Below, one piece after another: positions 1 through 6,942 of a stretch of 12,305 bases of DNA. Every line of letters starts with the position of its first letter. Positions within the stretch are counted from its first letter, which is position 1. The position numbers and the translations under genes were made by a program. This DNA comes from JBMNOU01 sp050943215 (GTDB lineage: Bacteria > Bacillota > Clostridia > Christensenellales > SZUA-584), in the NCBI GenBank assembly GCA_050943215.1, contig JBMNOU010000051.1:1-12305 (forward strand). The letters are read 5' to 3'. Below the pieces are notes generated by a model, which was not told the DNA's origin, searched no databases, and saw only the letters and a program-made list of their open reading frames with translations.

Positions 1-337
1 ATTTAGTTGCTTGTTTTTGTACATAAAGCTTTCATTCGTTTGAAAAAATACCTTTGTTGGTCTGATAATTCTATTTAATATACCTTTTATAGTGATATGG
101 CAGATTTTTTGCAAGTGTTTTTGTTTCTGATAAGTACGATGGCAAGTATCAACACTAAAAAATATTGATATCTTTAATAACTTGAAATGTTATTCTTTTA
201 CCGTAACGATATAATATTTTATAGTCTTTATCGCAAATGGATACAAATAATTCTACTAAAAAATCAGCATGCAATCTTTAATATTATTTGGTATAATGAA
301 CGCAGATCATTTAAACACATATTATTGGGGTGGTTTT
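1..337. other. AT-rich region without a supported gene, upstream of pgsA
   Basis: No reading frame here has both a start with a ribosome binding site and protein-like composition. The forward frames entering from the left edge stop within about 14 codons. Two short inverted repeats are visible: TATCAA at 147-152 with TTGATA at 165-170, and AATAAC at 176-181 with GTTATT at 189-194 (7-base loop). Both are AT-only or nearly so and are expected by chance in DNA this AT-rich. The only element I would support is the extended -10 near 289-297, listed separately. Confidence 0.5.
289..297 (+). promoter_or_regulatory. Extended -10 promoter element for pgsA
   Basis: TATAAT at 292-297 is preceded by TG one base upstream, which makes a perfect extended -10. 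No good -35 is seen 16-18 bp upstream, which is tolerated with extended -10 elements. The predicted transcript start is near 304. This argues against the in-frame ATG codons at 269 and 296 as translation starts, because both would lie upstream of or inside the promoter. Confidence 0.5.
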
Positions 338-886
338 TTGAACAGAATACCAATGAATGTTCCTAACATCATTACGCTGGGAAGGTTTTTGTTTGTACCG
401 GCTGTCACAATACTCATTTATTTCGATATGATGCTTTACGCATTGGTCGTCTATATTGTTGCCTGCGCGACAGATCTGCTGGATGGGTATATTGCAAGGA
501 AATACCATCTTATTACAAACGAAGGCGCTTTGCTTGACCCGCTTGCTGACAAACTGATGGCCATATTTGCAATTGTTTCTTTTACCATCACAGGTGTGCT
601 GCCATTGTTTGTATTGATAATCATTTTGATAAAAGAACTGCTAATGATCAGTGGCGGTATTTTCCTTTATTTTAAAGATATTGTTTCACCGTCGAATATG
701 TTCGGCAAGATAGCGGCTTTTACGTTCAATACGTCCATTGCGTTTACCTTTTTATATAAAATTGTTACACCCTGGCATATCTATTTTATTAGCTTCGCGC
801 TTTTATTCATGATGGCATCATTGTTCCAATATGCATATTTCAATCTATACAAAAAGTTTATGAAAAAGGATAAATTATCGGGTTAA
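338..886 (+). CDS. pgsA: CDP-diacylglycerol-glycerol-3-phosphate 3-phosphatidyltransferase
   Basis: An integral membrane enzyme of the CDP-alcohol phosphatidyltransferase family. It probably transfers phosphatidyl from CDP-diacylglycerol to glycerol-3-phosphate, the committed step to phosphatidylglycerol and cardiolipin. The complete family signature D-x2-DG-x2-AR-x8-G-x3-D-x3-D is present, with D46, D49, G50, A53, R54, G63, D67 and D71 counted from the TTG start. Several hydrophobic membrane segments follow. The N-terminal MNVPNIITLGRF is the usual beginning of PgsA. The frame is open back to 269. I chose TTG at 338 because GGGGTGG at 327-333 could act as a ribosome binding site and the promoter lies at 289-297. 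ATG at 353 is an equally family-like start but lacks a well-placed ribosome binding site. The protein is 182 or 177 residues, normal for the family. Another CDP-alcohol transferase such as cardiolipin synthase is possible but less likely from the N-terminus. Confidence 0.87.
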   Translation: MNRIPMNVPNIITLGRFLFVPAVTILIYFDMMLYALVVYIVACATDLLDGYIARKYHLITNEGALLDPLADKLMAIFAIVSFTITGVLPLFVLIIILIKELLMISGGIFLYFKDIVSPSNMFGKIAAFTFNTSIAFTFLYKIVTPWHIYFISFALLFMMASLFQYAYFNLYKKFMKKDKLSG

Positions 887-893
887 TAGGCGC

Positions 894-919
894 AAAAAAG
901 GCCGCTTTCGCGGCCTTTC
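894..919. terminator. Bidirectional intrinsic terminator between pgsA and hpf
   Basis: GGCCGC at 900-905 pairs perfectly with GCGGCC at 910-915 around a TTTC loop, extended by AAA/TTT pairs. On the minus strand the hairpin is followed by six U residues, which makes a strong terminator for hpf. On the plus strand only three U residues and an AU-rich stretch follow, which is weaker but plausible for pgsA. It sits between the two convergent stop codons. Confidence 0.85.
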
Positions 920-924
920 AATAT

Positions 925-1458
925 TTAATTATAACTTGGCTCAATCAGGCCTAAATCTCCGTCCCACCTTTTATACAGTACATTTATCTCGTCTGTTTTT
1001 GCGTTTCGAAAGACAAAGAACTGATGACCGAGCAGCTCAAGCTGCATTTGTGCCTCTTCGATATCCATAGGCTTGACTACAAACCGCTTTGTGCGTACAA
1101 TCGAAGGCATTTTCTCTTCGATTATATCCTCATTGAATTCATACTCTTCTTTCGAAAAAGCACCCTCGTGAAGACGTCTTTTCAGAGCCGTACGATGTTT
1201 ATGAATCTGCTTCTCAAGCTTCTTTAAAACACCGTCGATTGAGGCATACATGTCCCCCGTGGCCTCTTCTCCACGAAGAACAATCCCATCGAAAGGAATG
1301 GTCACTTCTACAATATGTCTGGACTTTTGGATAGACATGGTTATGTGCGCCTCTGTATCCGCCCCAAAATATCTTTGAAGCTTATTAACCTTCTTCGTCA
1401 CCATCTCCTTTAAGTAATCGGACACCTCCATGCCCTTACCGGCTATCATGACGCGCAT
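925..1458 (-). CDS. hpf: Ribosome hibernation-promoting factor, long form
   Basis: Long-form HPF binds the small ribosomal subunit in the decoding region and drives formation of inactive 100S ribosome dimers in stationary phase or starvation. The N-terminal domain (about 1-100) has the YfiA/RaiA pattern, with basic residues clustered at 75-95. After an acidic linker (about 104-117), the conserved C-terminal dimerisation domain (about 120-175) contains VRTKRF, KPM and the GHQFFVFRNA-type strand typical of the long form. At 177 residues it matches the Firmicutes long form and not the short gammaproteobacterial proteins. The ATG at 1458 is preceded by AAGGAGG at suitable spacing. It is convergent with pgsA and shares a terminator. 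It lies downstream of the SRP RNA gene on the same strand, but the 221-bp gap suggests its own promoter. Confidence 0.95.
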   Translation of the reverse strand: MRVMIAGKGMEVSDYLKEMVTKKVNKLQRYFGADTEAHITMSIQKSRHIVEVTIPFDGIVLRGEEATGDMYASIDGVLKKLEKQIHKHRTALKRRLHEGAFSKEEYEFNEDIIEEKMPSIVRTKRFVVKPMDIEEAQMQLELLGHQFFVFRNAKTDEINVLYKRWDGDLGLIEPSYN

Positions 1459-1679
1459 AATTGCTGCCTCCTTTCTATGTATTTTTAACCCTTATATAAG
1501 GGAATACCTATTATTATCATACCTCCAAACAAAAGTGATTAATCAAAGTTCTCTTATTAAATAGTATTCTTCAAGTCAACATTGTTTTCCTGCTATTTTT
1601 TAAAACGGTCATAATCTGTTTACAAAGGATCATGTGTTCTATGTTTTGTTTGTATTTATTGAATTTTTAAAATAATAAA
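1459..1679 (-). promoter_or_regulatory. hpf upstream region with a 14-bp palindrome
   Basis: This gap carries no gene. A perfect palindrome, CCCTTATATAAGGG, lies at 1489-1502, about 30 bp before the hpf start and upstream of its ribosome binding site. It could be an operator or an RNA stem in the hpf leader. Two weak minus-strand promoter candidates are seen. One is TTGACT (1574-1579) with TAAGAG (1551-1556), spacer 17. The other is TTGATT (1541-1546) with TATGAT (1516-1521), spacer 19. hpf in Bacillus is controlled by alternative sigma factors, so vegetative consensus matches may mislead here. No clear terminator for the SRP RNA is visible. Confidence 0.3.
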
Positions 1680-1947
1680 GCCGTGCACCCAGAAATCGAC
1701 ATCAAATTACAAGAGGTATTACGGCAGGTTGCTCAAAGCAGACTGATCCGAGGCACACGTCCAATACCGCTTACTGCTGCTCCCGTCAGGGCCTGACAGG
1801 GTTCACGGGCGTCCGTTGCACGGGGCCCACTCGTCAACGCCCCTTACCGTCTCCGTTCCTTACAAAATGGTGCCTCAAACTGGGAATCTAACCCTGCTAT
1901 AGCGGATTGCAGGTATAGGGCACCGCTAGCTCCCCGTCTGGCACGGC
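1680..1947 (-). ncRNA. ffs: Signal recognition particle RNA, large (Alu-containing) type
   Basis: This is the RNA scaffold of the signal recognition particle, which binds Ffh and targets membrane and secreted proteins co-translationally. Read on the minus strand it begins GCCGUGCC and ends GGUGCACGGC, and the terminal 7 bp (1941-1947 with 1680-1686) pair perfectly, which sets the ends. The 5' part has the GGGGAGCUAGCGGUGCCCU and CCGCUAUAGCAGGG blocks typical of the Firmicutes Alu domain. The Ffh-binding helix 8 is clear: CUGUCAGG, a closing CCC/GGG stem, then AGCAGCAG at about 1775-1800. The 268-nt length matches the Bacillus/Clostridium large form. The apical tetraloop reads UGAC (1785-1788) where GGAA is usual. 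The 38-bp gap to purA contains AT-rich -10-like sequence, so the gene probably has its own promoter. Confidence 0.93.
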
Positions 1948-1985
1948 AAATCTTATATCTATTATTTTGTTAATTGCAGCGAATT

Positions 1986-3269
1986 TTATACAAAGTATTT
2001 TTGTCTTAAAATACATTCGCTGCGGGAAGGCCCCACGCCGATCATGCCGACGCTGACACCTGTTTCGCTTTCAATAAATGCGATATAGTCTTTGGCGTTT
2101 TTCGGAAGGTCATTGTAGTCTCTGATATGAGAAATATCCCCGCTCCAACCGCCAAATTCTTTATACACTGGCTTTGCCCGAGCAATATCATCAAGGGATG
2201 CGGGATAGTTTTTTGTTACCGTCCCATCTATATCGTAACCAACGCAGACCTTAACTGTATCAAGCTCGCCCAGCGTATCCATCCTTGATAATGCGATTGA
2301 TGTAATACCATTAATGCGGACCGCAAAATTCACAATAACGAGATCCAGCCAACCGCATCGCCGCGGCCTGCCCGTTGTCGTTCCATATTCCTGGCCTCTT
2401 TCCCGGATAAAATCACCGGTTTCATCAAAAAGCTCCGTCACAAACGGTCCTCTGCCAACACGTGTCGTATATGACTTGACCACTCCGACAACCTCGGTCA
2501 AAGCGGCCGGCGGCAATCCAGTACCAATACTCACGCCGCCCGAAGTAGGATGAGAAGATGTCACAAATGGATATGTTCCATAATCAATATCAAGCAGCAT
2601 CCCCTGAGCACCTTCAAACAGTAGCTTTTTGCCTTGTTTATAGTAATCATTGCATACAACAGACGTATCACATATATATGGCCTTAGCTGCTCTTTATAA
2701 TCCATAAATGTTCGTAGCATTTCACCGTAATCAAACGGCGGATGTTCATATATCTTCGTGATCACCGCATTTTTTTGCTCTAGCAAATATTTTAGCTTCT
2801 CTGGAAAACTATCCGAAAAAAGATCACACATTCTAAGACCAAGCCTTGCCGCCTTATCTGTATAGCACGGGCCTATACCGCGCTTGGTGGTCCCGATCAC
2901 TGTCTGCTTGCCTCCGTCTTCACTCAGACTATCAAGAAGCTTATGGTAAGGCATTACGATATGTGCCCTGTCAGAGATCAGTAAATTGCTGAGCGCCACG
3001 CCTTTATTTTTAAGCTTATTGATTTCATCAATAAGCGCATCCGGATCGACCACAACGCCGTTTCCTATCACGCATGGTTTAGAATCATATAAAGACCCCG
3101 CGGGTATTAGATGGAGCTTATAAGTAACGCCGTCTACGATAATCGTATGCCCCGCGTTGTTCCCTCCCTGGTATCTAATAACCATATCGGCCTGGCTCGC
3201 AAGGAAATCAACAAAACGTCCTTTTCCTTCGTCTCCCCACTGCGCACCAAATACTACTATACCCGGCAT
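1986..3269 (-). CDS. purA: Adenylosuccinate synthetase
   Basis: This cytoplasmic enzyme joins IMP and aspartate using GTP to give adenylosuccinate, the first step from IMP to AMP. The GTP-binding GDEGKG loop is at 12-17, with catalytic Asp13. GGNNAGH is at 35-41, with catalytic His41. The GTTKRGIGP segment lies near 126-134, the EGAQG motif near 220, and the TTTGRPRRCGWLD C-terminal signature near 300. The 427-residue length is normal and nothing is broken. ATG at 3269 has a GGAGA ribosome binding site. The gene stands alone rather than in a pur operon, as is common for purA. A good promoter lies at 3331-3359, and a terminator-like hairpin sits in its short leader. Confidence 0.98.
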   Translation of the reverse strand: MPGIVVFGAQWGDEGKGRFVDFLASQADMVIRYQGGNNAGHTIIVDGVTYKLHLIPAGSLYDSKPCVIGNGVVVDPDALIDEINKLKNKGVALSNLLISDRAHIVMPYHKLLDSLSEDGGKQTVIGTTKRGIGPCYTDKAARLGLRMCDLFSDSFPEKLKYLLEQKNAVITKIYEHPPFDYGEMLRTFMDYKEQLRPYICDTSVVCNDYYKQGKKLLFEGAQGMLLDIDYGTYPFVTSSHPTSGGVSIGTGLPPAALTEVVGVVKSYTTRVGRGPFVTELFDETGDFIRERGQEYGTTTGRPRRCGWLDLVIVNFAVRINGITSIALSRMDTLGELDTVKVCVGYDIDGTVTKNYPASLDDIARAKPVYKEFGGWSGDISHIRDYNDLPKNAKDYIAFIESETGVSVGMIGVGPSRSECILRQKYFV

Positions 3270-3295
3270 TAGAACATCTCCTATCTATCCAGATT

Positions 3296-3320
3296 AAAAA
3301 AGCAGGGGCAACCCCGCTTT
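3296..3320 (-). terminator. Intrinsic terminator or attenuator in the purA leader
   Basis: On the minus strand AAAGCGGGG (3320-3312) pairs with CCCTGCTTT (3307-3299), with one G-U pair and a TTGC loop. The 3' arm runs into six U residues (3301-3296), three of which are beyond the paired stem. It lies downstream of tlpA and should end ccdA-tlpA transcription. It is also downstream of the predicted purA promoter, starting only about 4-5 nt after the predicted transcript start. The purA mRNA would therefore have to pass it. Confidence 0.7.
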
Positions 3321-3330
3321 GTCCTACTTC

Positions 3331-3359
3331 ATATTAGCAAAAAAACCCGTATGCGTCAA
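3331..3359 (-). promoter_or_regulatory. Predicted vegetative promoter for purA
   Basis: On the minus strand TTGACG (3359-3354) and TAATAT (3336-3331) are separated by exactly 17 bp. The -35 matches the consensus at 5 of 6 positions. The predicted start is near 3324, giving a leader of about 55 nt before the purA ATG. It lies between the tlpA stop and the leader hairpin. Confidence 0.65.
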
Positions 3360-3383
3360 CTGTTATTAATAGGCTTGTTTCCA

Positions 3384-3965
3384 TTATTTATATGTTCCGG
3401 CCGCTATCGATTGCATAGTTTCAATAATATTATCTGTCGATAACAGACCAACAATTCCGGTCACAACGTTGCCTTTCGAATCAAACATAATCTGGGTCGG
3501 ATACGCAGATATACCAAAATCATTTACAATTTGAGATTGCTCATCAAACAGTACAACTAGGTTTTTGTATCCTAAGCTTTTGTACCACGAAATAAAATCT
3601 TCCTTATCTTTTTCTCCTCTGGCCGATGGCATAACAACACTCAACACAGCAAAATCTTGCGCTTTAACCGTTAGGGCATCCAGCTCTGGAAGGGACGATG
3701 TGCACACCCCGCACCACGATGCCCACACCTCAAGATAAACGGGGCGTCCGCCATAATCTGATAACTTATGCGTATTCCCATCTATATCCTTGAATTCAAA
3801 CGCATACTGCATATCGTTTGTTGCAGGCGATGGTTTTTCCATCTTTTGATTTAATTCTATTGGCACTGAGTCGGCTTTTTGGGTTTCTTTGCCGGTGTCA
3901 TTGCTGCATGCCGATAATATGCCAAGCGTTAACATGAATATGATAACAACTGCCATCTTTTTCAT
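3384..3965 (-). CDS. TlpA/ResA-like thiol-disulfide oxidoreductase lipoprotein
   Basis: A membrane-anchored thioredoxin-fold protein acting outside the cytoplasm, probably reducing disulfides in secreted or membrane proteins with electrons passed on by CcdA. The first 20 residues form a lipoprotein signal: a KK-rich start, a hydrophobic stretch, and a lipobox ending in Cys20 (LSAC). After a flexible linker the TlpA/AhpC-TSA-type domain begins near residue 55. The redox motif WCGVC has Cys85 and Cys88, and YPT near residue 157 fits the cis-proline loop facing the active site. CGVC is a less common variant of CxxC. The gene starts 22 bp after ccdA, with an AGAGGAA ribosome binding site, so the two form an operon. 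No cytochrome c or haem genes are visible here, so cytochrome maturation is only one possible role. General thiol reduction or peroxide defence are alternatives. Confidence 0.9.
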   Translation of the reverse strand: MKKMAVVIIFMLTLGILSACSNDTGKETQKADSVPIELNQKMEKPSPATNDMQYAFEFKDIDGNTHKLSDYGGRPVYLEVWASWCGVCTSSLPELDALTVKAQDFAVLSVVMPSARGEKDKEDFISWYKSLGYKNLVVLFDEQSQIVNDFGISAYPTQIMFDSKGNVVTGIVGLLSTDNIIETMQSIAAGTYK

Positions 3966-3987
3966 AATACATTCCTCTCTTCTATGG

Positions 3988-4689
3988 TTATGCTGTAATC
4001 AAAGTAAACAGATATAGGCTATCCGTCAAAAGGAAAATACCCATAATGATAATTATAACACCGCCAATAATTTTGATAATCTTTAAGCTCCTATTAATCG
4101 CTCTTATTTTGCCCATTAGCATATCGGAGAATGCGGTAAATATAAGAAAAGGTACAAGCAGCCCGAGCGAATAGATAATCATATAAAACATGCCGGTAAA
4201 AGTGCCGCCGTAACTGGCTGTCAGGGCCAGCACAGCAGCCAATACCGGACCGATACACGGTGTCCACCCAAAACTAAACGTAAACCCAAGTAAAAAAGCA
4301 CTTAACAGATCTTTTTTCTCCCGCCGGGATTCCAGTTTTTTTTCGCGCATCAGAAAGGATACTTTAACCAGTCCAGTCTGATATATACCAAGGATTATAA
4401 CAGTGATTCCGCAGATAACCGTAAATATACCCGAATTAATGAGCCTTCCAAGCGTACCAAATGCCAACCCCATAATAACAAAACTCGTGCTTAAACCAAA
4501 AACAAATAACATGACCCTTATAATAGGCTTTAAAGAAATATTGAGCCTTCTGGTTTTGATTAATTGTACGCTGCCGTCAACGCTGCCTAGCAACGTTGAA
4601 ATGAATACTGGCAAAACCGGCAATACACAAGGCGAGAAAAACGATATTATGCCGGCCAAAAATACGCTGCCGATTCCGACCGCTTGCAT
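3988..4689 (-). CDS. ccdA: CcdA-family thiol-disulfide electron transporter
   Basis: An integral membrane protein of the CcdA/DsbD transmembrane family that carries reducing equivalents from cytoplasmic thioredoxin across the membrane to extracytoplasmic thiol proteins. The two redox cysteines sit in the expected motifs: Cys21 in FFSPCVLP in the first helix, and Cys145 in GWTPCIGP at the start of the second half. About six hydrophobic segments are visible, with a basic cytoplasmic loop (residues 114-126) between the two halves. The 233-residue length is typical. ATG at 4689 follows a strong GAGGGAGGG ribosome binding site. The tlpA-like gene directly downstream is the obvious partner. It is divergent from the lipid kinase gene. 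Confidence 0.93.
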   Translation of the reverse strand: MQAVGIGSVFLAGIISFFSPCVLPVLPVFISTLLGSVDGSVQLIKTRRLNISLKPIIRVMLFVFGLSTSFVIMGLAFGTLGRLINSGIFTVICGITVIILGIYQTGLVKVSFLMREKKLESRREKKDLLSAFLLGFTFSFGWTPCIGPVLAAVLALTASYGGTFTGMFYMIIYSLGLLVPFLIFTAFSDMLMGKIRAINRSLKIIKIIGGVIIIIMGIFLLTDSLYLFTLITA

Positions 4690-4786
4690 GTTTACCCTCC
4701 CTCTATTTAAGTAATAATGCTTTTATAATAATTTTAACATTATCTTTCGTTATTGATAAGTATAAAAATCACATCAAACTTAAACC

Positions 4787-4815
4787 TGTACAAACAAATG
4801 GGTTTTTAGTAGAAT
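4787..4815 (+). promoter_or_regulatory. Possible promoter for the lipid kinase gene
   Basis: TGTACA (4787-4792) and TAGAAT (4810-4815) are separated by 17 bp, matching consensus at 4 of 6 and 5 of 6 positions. The predicted start is near 4822, just before the GGGGAGAAGG ribosome binding site at about 4832-4841. The 154-bp divergent gap must also hold the ccdA promoter, for which I see no clear match. Confidence 0.35.
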
Positions 4816-4843
4816 AATATTAATTAATTTTTGGGGAGAAGGA

Positions 4844-5717
4844 ATGTATTTAATAATCTTTAACCCGACTGCCGGCGCGGGGCGGTCGCTTAAAACTATG
4901 CAACATGTCAAGCAACATCTTGATAAACATCATAAAGAGTATATAGTCATGGAAACAAAATATAAACATCATGCGGAATCTATTGCAGCCGACGCAGTAG
5001 GCAAAGGTTATCAAGGCGTATTATCTGTCGGCGGAGATGGCACGCTGCTTGAAGTTGCACAGTCTTTGCAAGGCACGGATGAGGTGCTCGGCGTGATTCC
5101 AGCAGGTACGGGCAATGATTTTAGGCATGCGATCAACGTACCTAAAGATCCTATCGAAGCAATCGACGTGATTTTGGCAGGCTATAGCCAATGCGTTGAT
5201 ATCGGTGTATTAAATGGCGAAAAATATTTTATTAACGTAGCGGGTACAGGTTTTGATGTAGCTGTAATAAAAAATACGAATAAAATACGCCGGATTGTTA
5301 CAGGTAGTTTTGCATATTATCTCGGAATCGTCATGTCTATTATCGGATATAATAATATTTCTTTAAGCATCACTGCCAATGGAAAAACGATTGAAAGAAA
5401 CGTATTGCTTGTTGCCATTGCCAATGGTAAATGTTACGCTGGCGGTTTACAAATCGCGCCAGAATCGAGCATACAGGATGGTCTCTTTAATGTTGTGGTG
5501 CTCAATCGTATCAAAAAGCCGCATATTACTAGAGCTTCCTAAGCTTGCTCGTGGTGAACTTGAGAAAATCCCCAATGCCGAACAATTTTCTTGCAGCACA
5601 ATAACCATTGATTGCAATAAAAAACAAAGTTTTAATTTGGACGGGGAGGTCTTTGGTGAAACGCCTACAACATTTTCCATCAAAAGAAATGCGCTTAATG
5701 TTTTTTGTCCAAAATAA
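4844..5717 (+). pseudogene. Diacylglycerol kinase-family lipid kinase (YegS/BmrU type), frameshifted
   Basis: A member of the DAGK catalytic family, whose members phosphorylate diacylglycerol or related lipids using ATP. Residues 1-223 are intact in one frame: NPTAGAG near 7-12 (phosphate binding), GGDGT at 63-67, and PAGTGND at 86-92. That frame stops at 5542, soon after NVVVLNRIKK. The missing C-terminal part continues in the +1 frame, starting SRILLELPKL and including the LDGEVFGETP motif near the end, and stops at 5717. Removing one A from the run AAAAA at 5513-5517 restores one 290-residue protein of normal family length. The upstream ribosome binding site GGGGAGAAGG is good. The continuation is well conserved, so a sequencing or assembly error or a very recent mutation is more likely than old decay. 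Exact lipid substrate is unknown. Confidence 0.88.
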
Positions 5718-5780
5718 AATTCCTTACACGATGAGGCAATCCTAACGAAGCTTATAAAATCGTGCAAATTGCGCTGTATG

Positions 5781-5789
5781 TGCTATAAT
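5781..5789 (+). promoter_or_regulatory. Extended -10 promoter for the propeller-cvpA operon
   Basis: TGCTATAAT is a perfect extended -10 (TG, one base, TATAAT at 5784-5789). No strong -35 is seen at 16-18 bp. The predicted start is near 5796, leaving about 23 nt to the GTG start at 5819, with GAGGTG at 5808-5813 as ribosome binding site. Confidence 0.55.
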
Positions 5790-5818
5790 AAATCTATCAA
5801 AGTTTTTGAGGTGTCGAT

Positions 5819-6919
5819 GTGTACAAAAAAACAAAAAGATTACGTCTTTCGAGAAAGTCCCTTTTGTTTTTAGTCACGATACTGATCGTTCTCACGGTTC
5901 TGATTACGGGCATTGTCATGATATCGACAAAAAAACGGGAAATAAAAGATACATTGACAACAATGCCCTTTTCAACAAATAACTTGTATTTTCCCGTTGG
6001 TGAAACGATCATCTATTCAGACAACGAATTACTAACATGTGTCAACGCATCACTAGATACTATCTGGCAGTTAAAACTCTTTACCGGCGGGCTTAATTAT
6101 GCGACAAATGACGATCTGATTGCCGCAACAGGCGATAATGTTATCCAGGTTGTCAATGCAAAAGGGGATTTTCTTTTCCAAACTCAGCTAGACGGAATGA
6201 TAAAATCCGTACGGCCGGCAAAAGATAAACTAGCCGTCAGTATCGATCAGGTTCTGACGGATAAGACACTATCATATATTATTGTATTCGATCTTTCTGG
6301 CAATAGCATTTTTCAGATTGATGTTTCAAAAAAATATGTTCTTGATTATGGCTTTGATTCTAATAATAAGCTACTGTATATTCTGGAGCTCGATGTTTCG
6401 GGTGCTGCTCCCGTATCGAGAATTTCCACATACCGACCCGAAACACAATCAATGACAGGGATAAAGGAATTTAAGGATCAGCTGATAGAAAGCATATATA
6501 TGATCAATGATGAAATTTATGCGATAGGCACAAATCATTTGACCATGTATACATCACTCAACTCAACGGACCGTGAGGTTATGACCTATGGCTGGGTTTT
6601 GGAAGATATTGACATCTCACGCAATCCTAAATTCGTTTATATCCCCGGCTTTTGGCAAAATGAAATTGATATGATACGCGTTATTAAGGATTCAGGCGAT
6701 GAAACAACAATTAATTTGCCACCGAATGTATTTTCTGTGCTGCATAAGGGTGAGAAAATATATTGTTTTGCAACGGATAGTATTTTCGTTTATACTGGTG
6801 ATGGTAAGTACTTTAGAACCTACGCATTGCCTTTTGAAATAGAGCGCGTAGAAAGAGCGATGAATGGTTATGTGTTTATTACCAAGGGTGATACAATATT
6901 TCTAATGCCTTTGCCATAA
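5819..6919 (+). CDS. Membrane-anchored propeller-like protein (DUF5711-like)
   Basis: Function unknown. Residues 1-14 are strongly basic. One membrane segment at about 15-36 suggests a signal anchor, with the remaining 330 residues outside the cytoplasm. That part reads as repeated short beta strands of about 40 residues per unit, for example LFTGGLNYATNDDLIAA, IYMINDEIYAIGTN and GEKIYCFATDSIFVYTGDG, which suggests a seven-bladed propeller of the PQQ/WD type. I recall this arrangement next to CvpA from the DUF5711 family, but that is from memory. GTG at 5819 is chosen because GAGGTG lies 5 nt upstream and a promoter lies just before it. The next gene, cvpA, starts 23 bp downstream, so they are probably co-transcribed. 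It may be a cell-envelope assembly or sensing protein, but nothing visible decides this. Confidence 0.75.
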   Translation: MYKKTKRLRLSRKSLLFLVTILIVLTVLITGIVMISTKKREIKDTLTTMPFSTNNLYFPVGETIIYSDNELLTCVNASLDTIWQLKLFTGGLNYATNDDLIAATGDNVIQVVNAKGDFLFQTQLDGMIKSVRPAKDKLAVSIDQVLTDKTLSYIIVFDLSGNSIFQIDVSKKYVLDYGFDSNNKLLYILELDVSGAAPVSRISTYRPETQSMTGIKEFKDQLIESIYMINDEIYAIGTNHLTMYTSLNSTDREVMTYGWVLEDIDISRNPKFVYIPGFWQNEIDMIRVIKDSGDETTINLPPNVFSVLHKGEKIYCFATDSIFVYTGDGKYFRTYALPFEIERVERAMNGYVFITKGDTIFLMPLP

Positions 6920-6942
6920 CCACCGGTTTCGGAGGAACTTTT

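Noticed and set aside
1..268. Partial genes or mobile-element remnants at the left edge
   Set aside because: Short open frames have no ribosome binding sites, and the visible inverted repeats are short and AT-only, with no target duplication or transposase trace.
1492..1527. An 11-codon upstream reading frame in the hpf leader, starting with ATG after GGAGG on the minus strand
   Set aside because: Only one base separates GGAGG from the ATG, which is too short for initiation. The peptide is very short and low in complexity.
1680..1947. tmRNA, RNase P RNA or 6S RNA as an identity for the non-coding gene
   Set aside because: There is no tRNA-like end or tag frame and no RNase P core motifs. 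The GUCAGG...AGCAGCAG helix and the pairing ends identify SRP RNA clearly.
2314..2553. An open frame on the plus strand inside purA
   Set aside because: It is antisense to a highly conserved purA region and has no ribosome binding site or family resemblance. The open frame is a by-product of purA codon use.
4781..4806. A hairpin AAACC...GGTTT upstream of the lipid kinase gene
   Set aside because: The stem is only 5 bp with a 13-base loop, so it is too weak to call a terminator or riboswitch.
5511..5520. Programmed ribosomal frameshifting at TCAAAAAGCC in the lipid kinase gene
   Set aside because: The needed shift is +1, whereas A-rich slippery sites of this kind promote -1. The site lacks the X-XXY-YYZ heptamer, no downstream stem is obvious, and the family is not known to use recoding.
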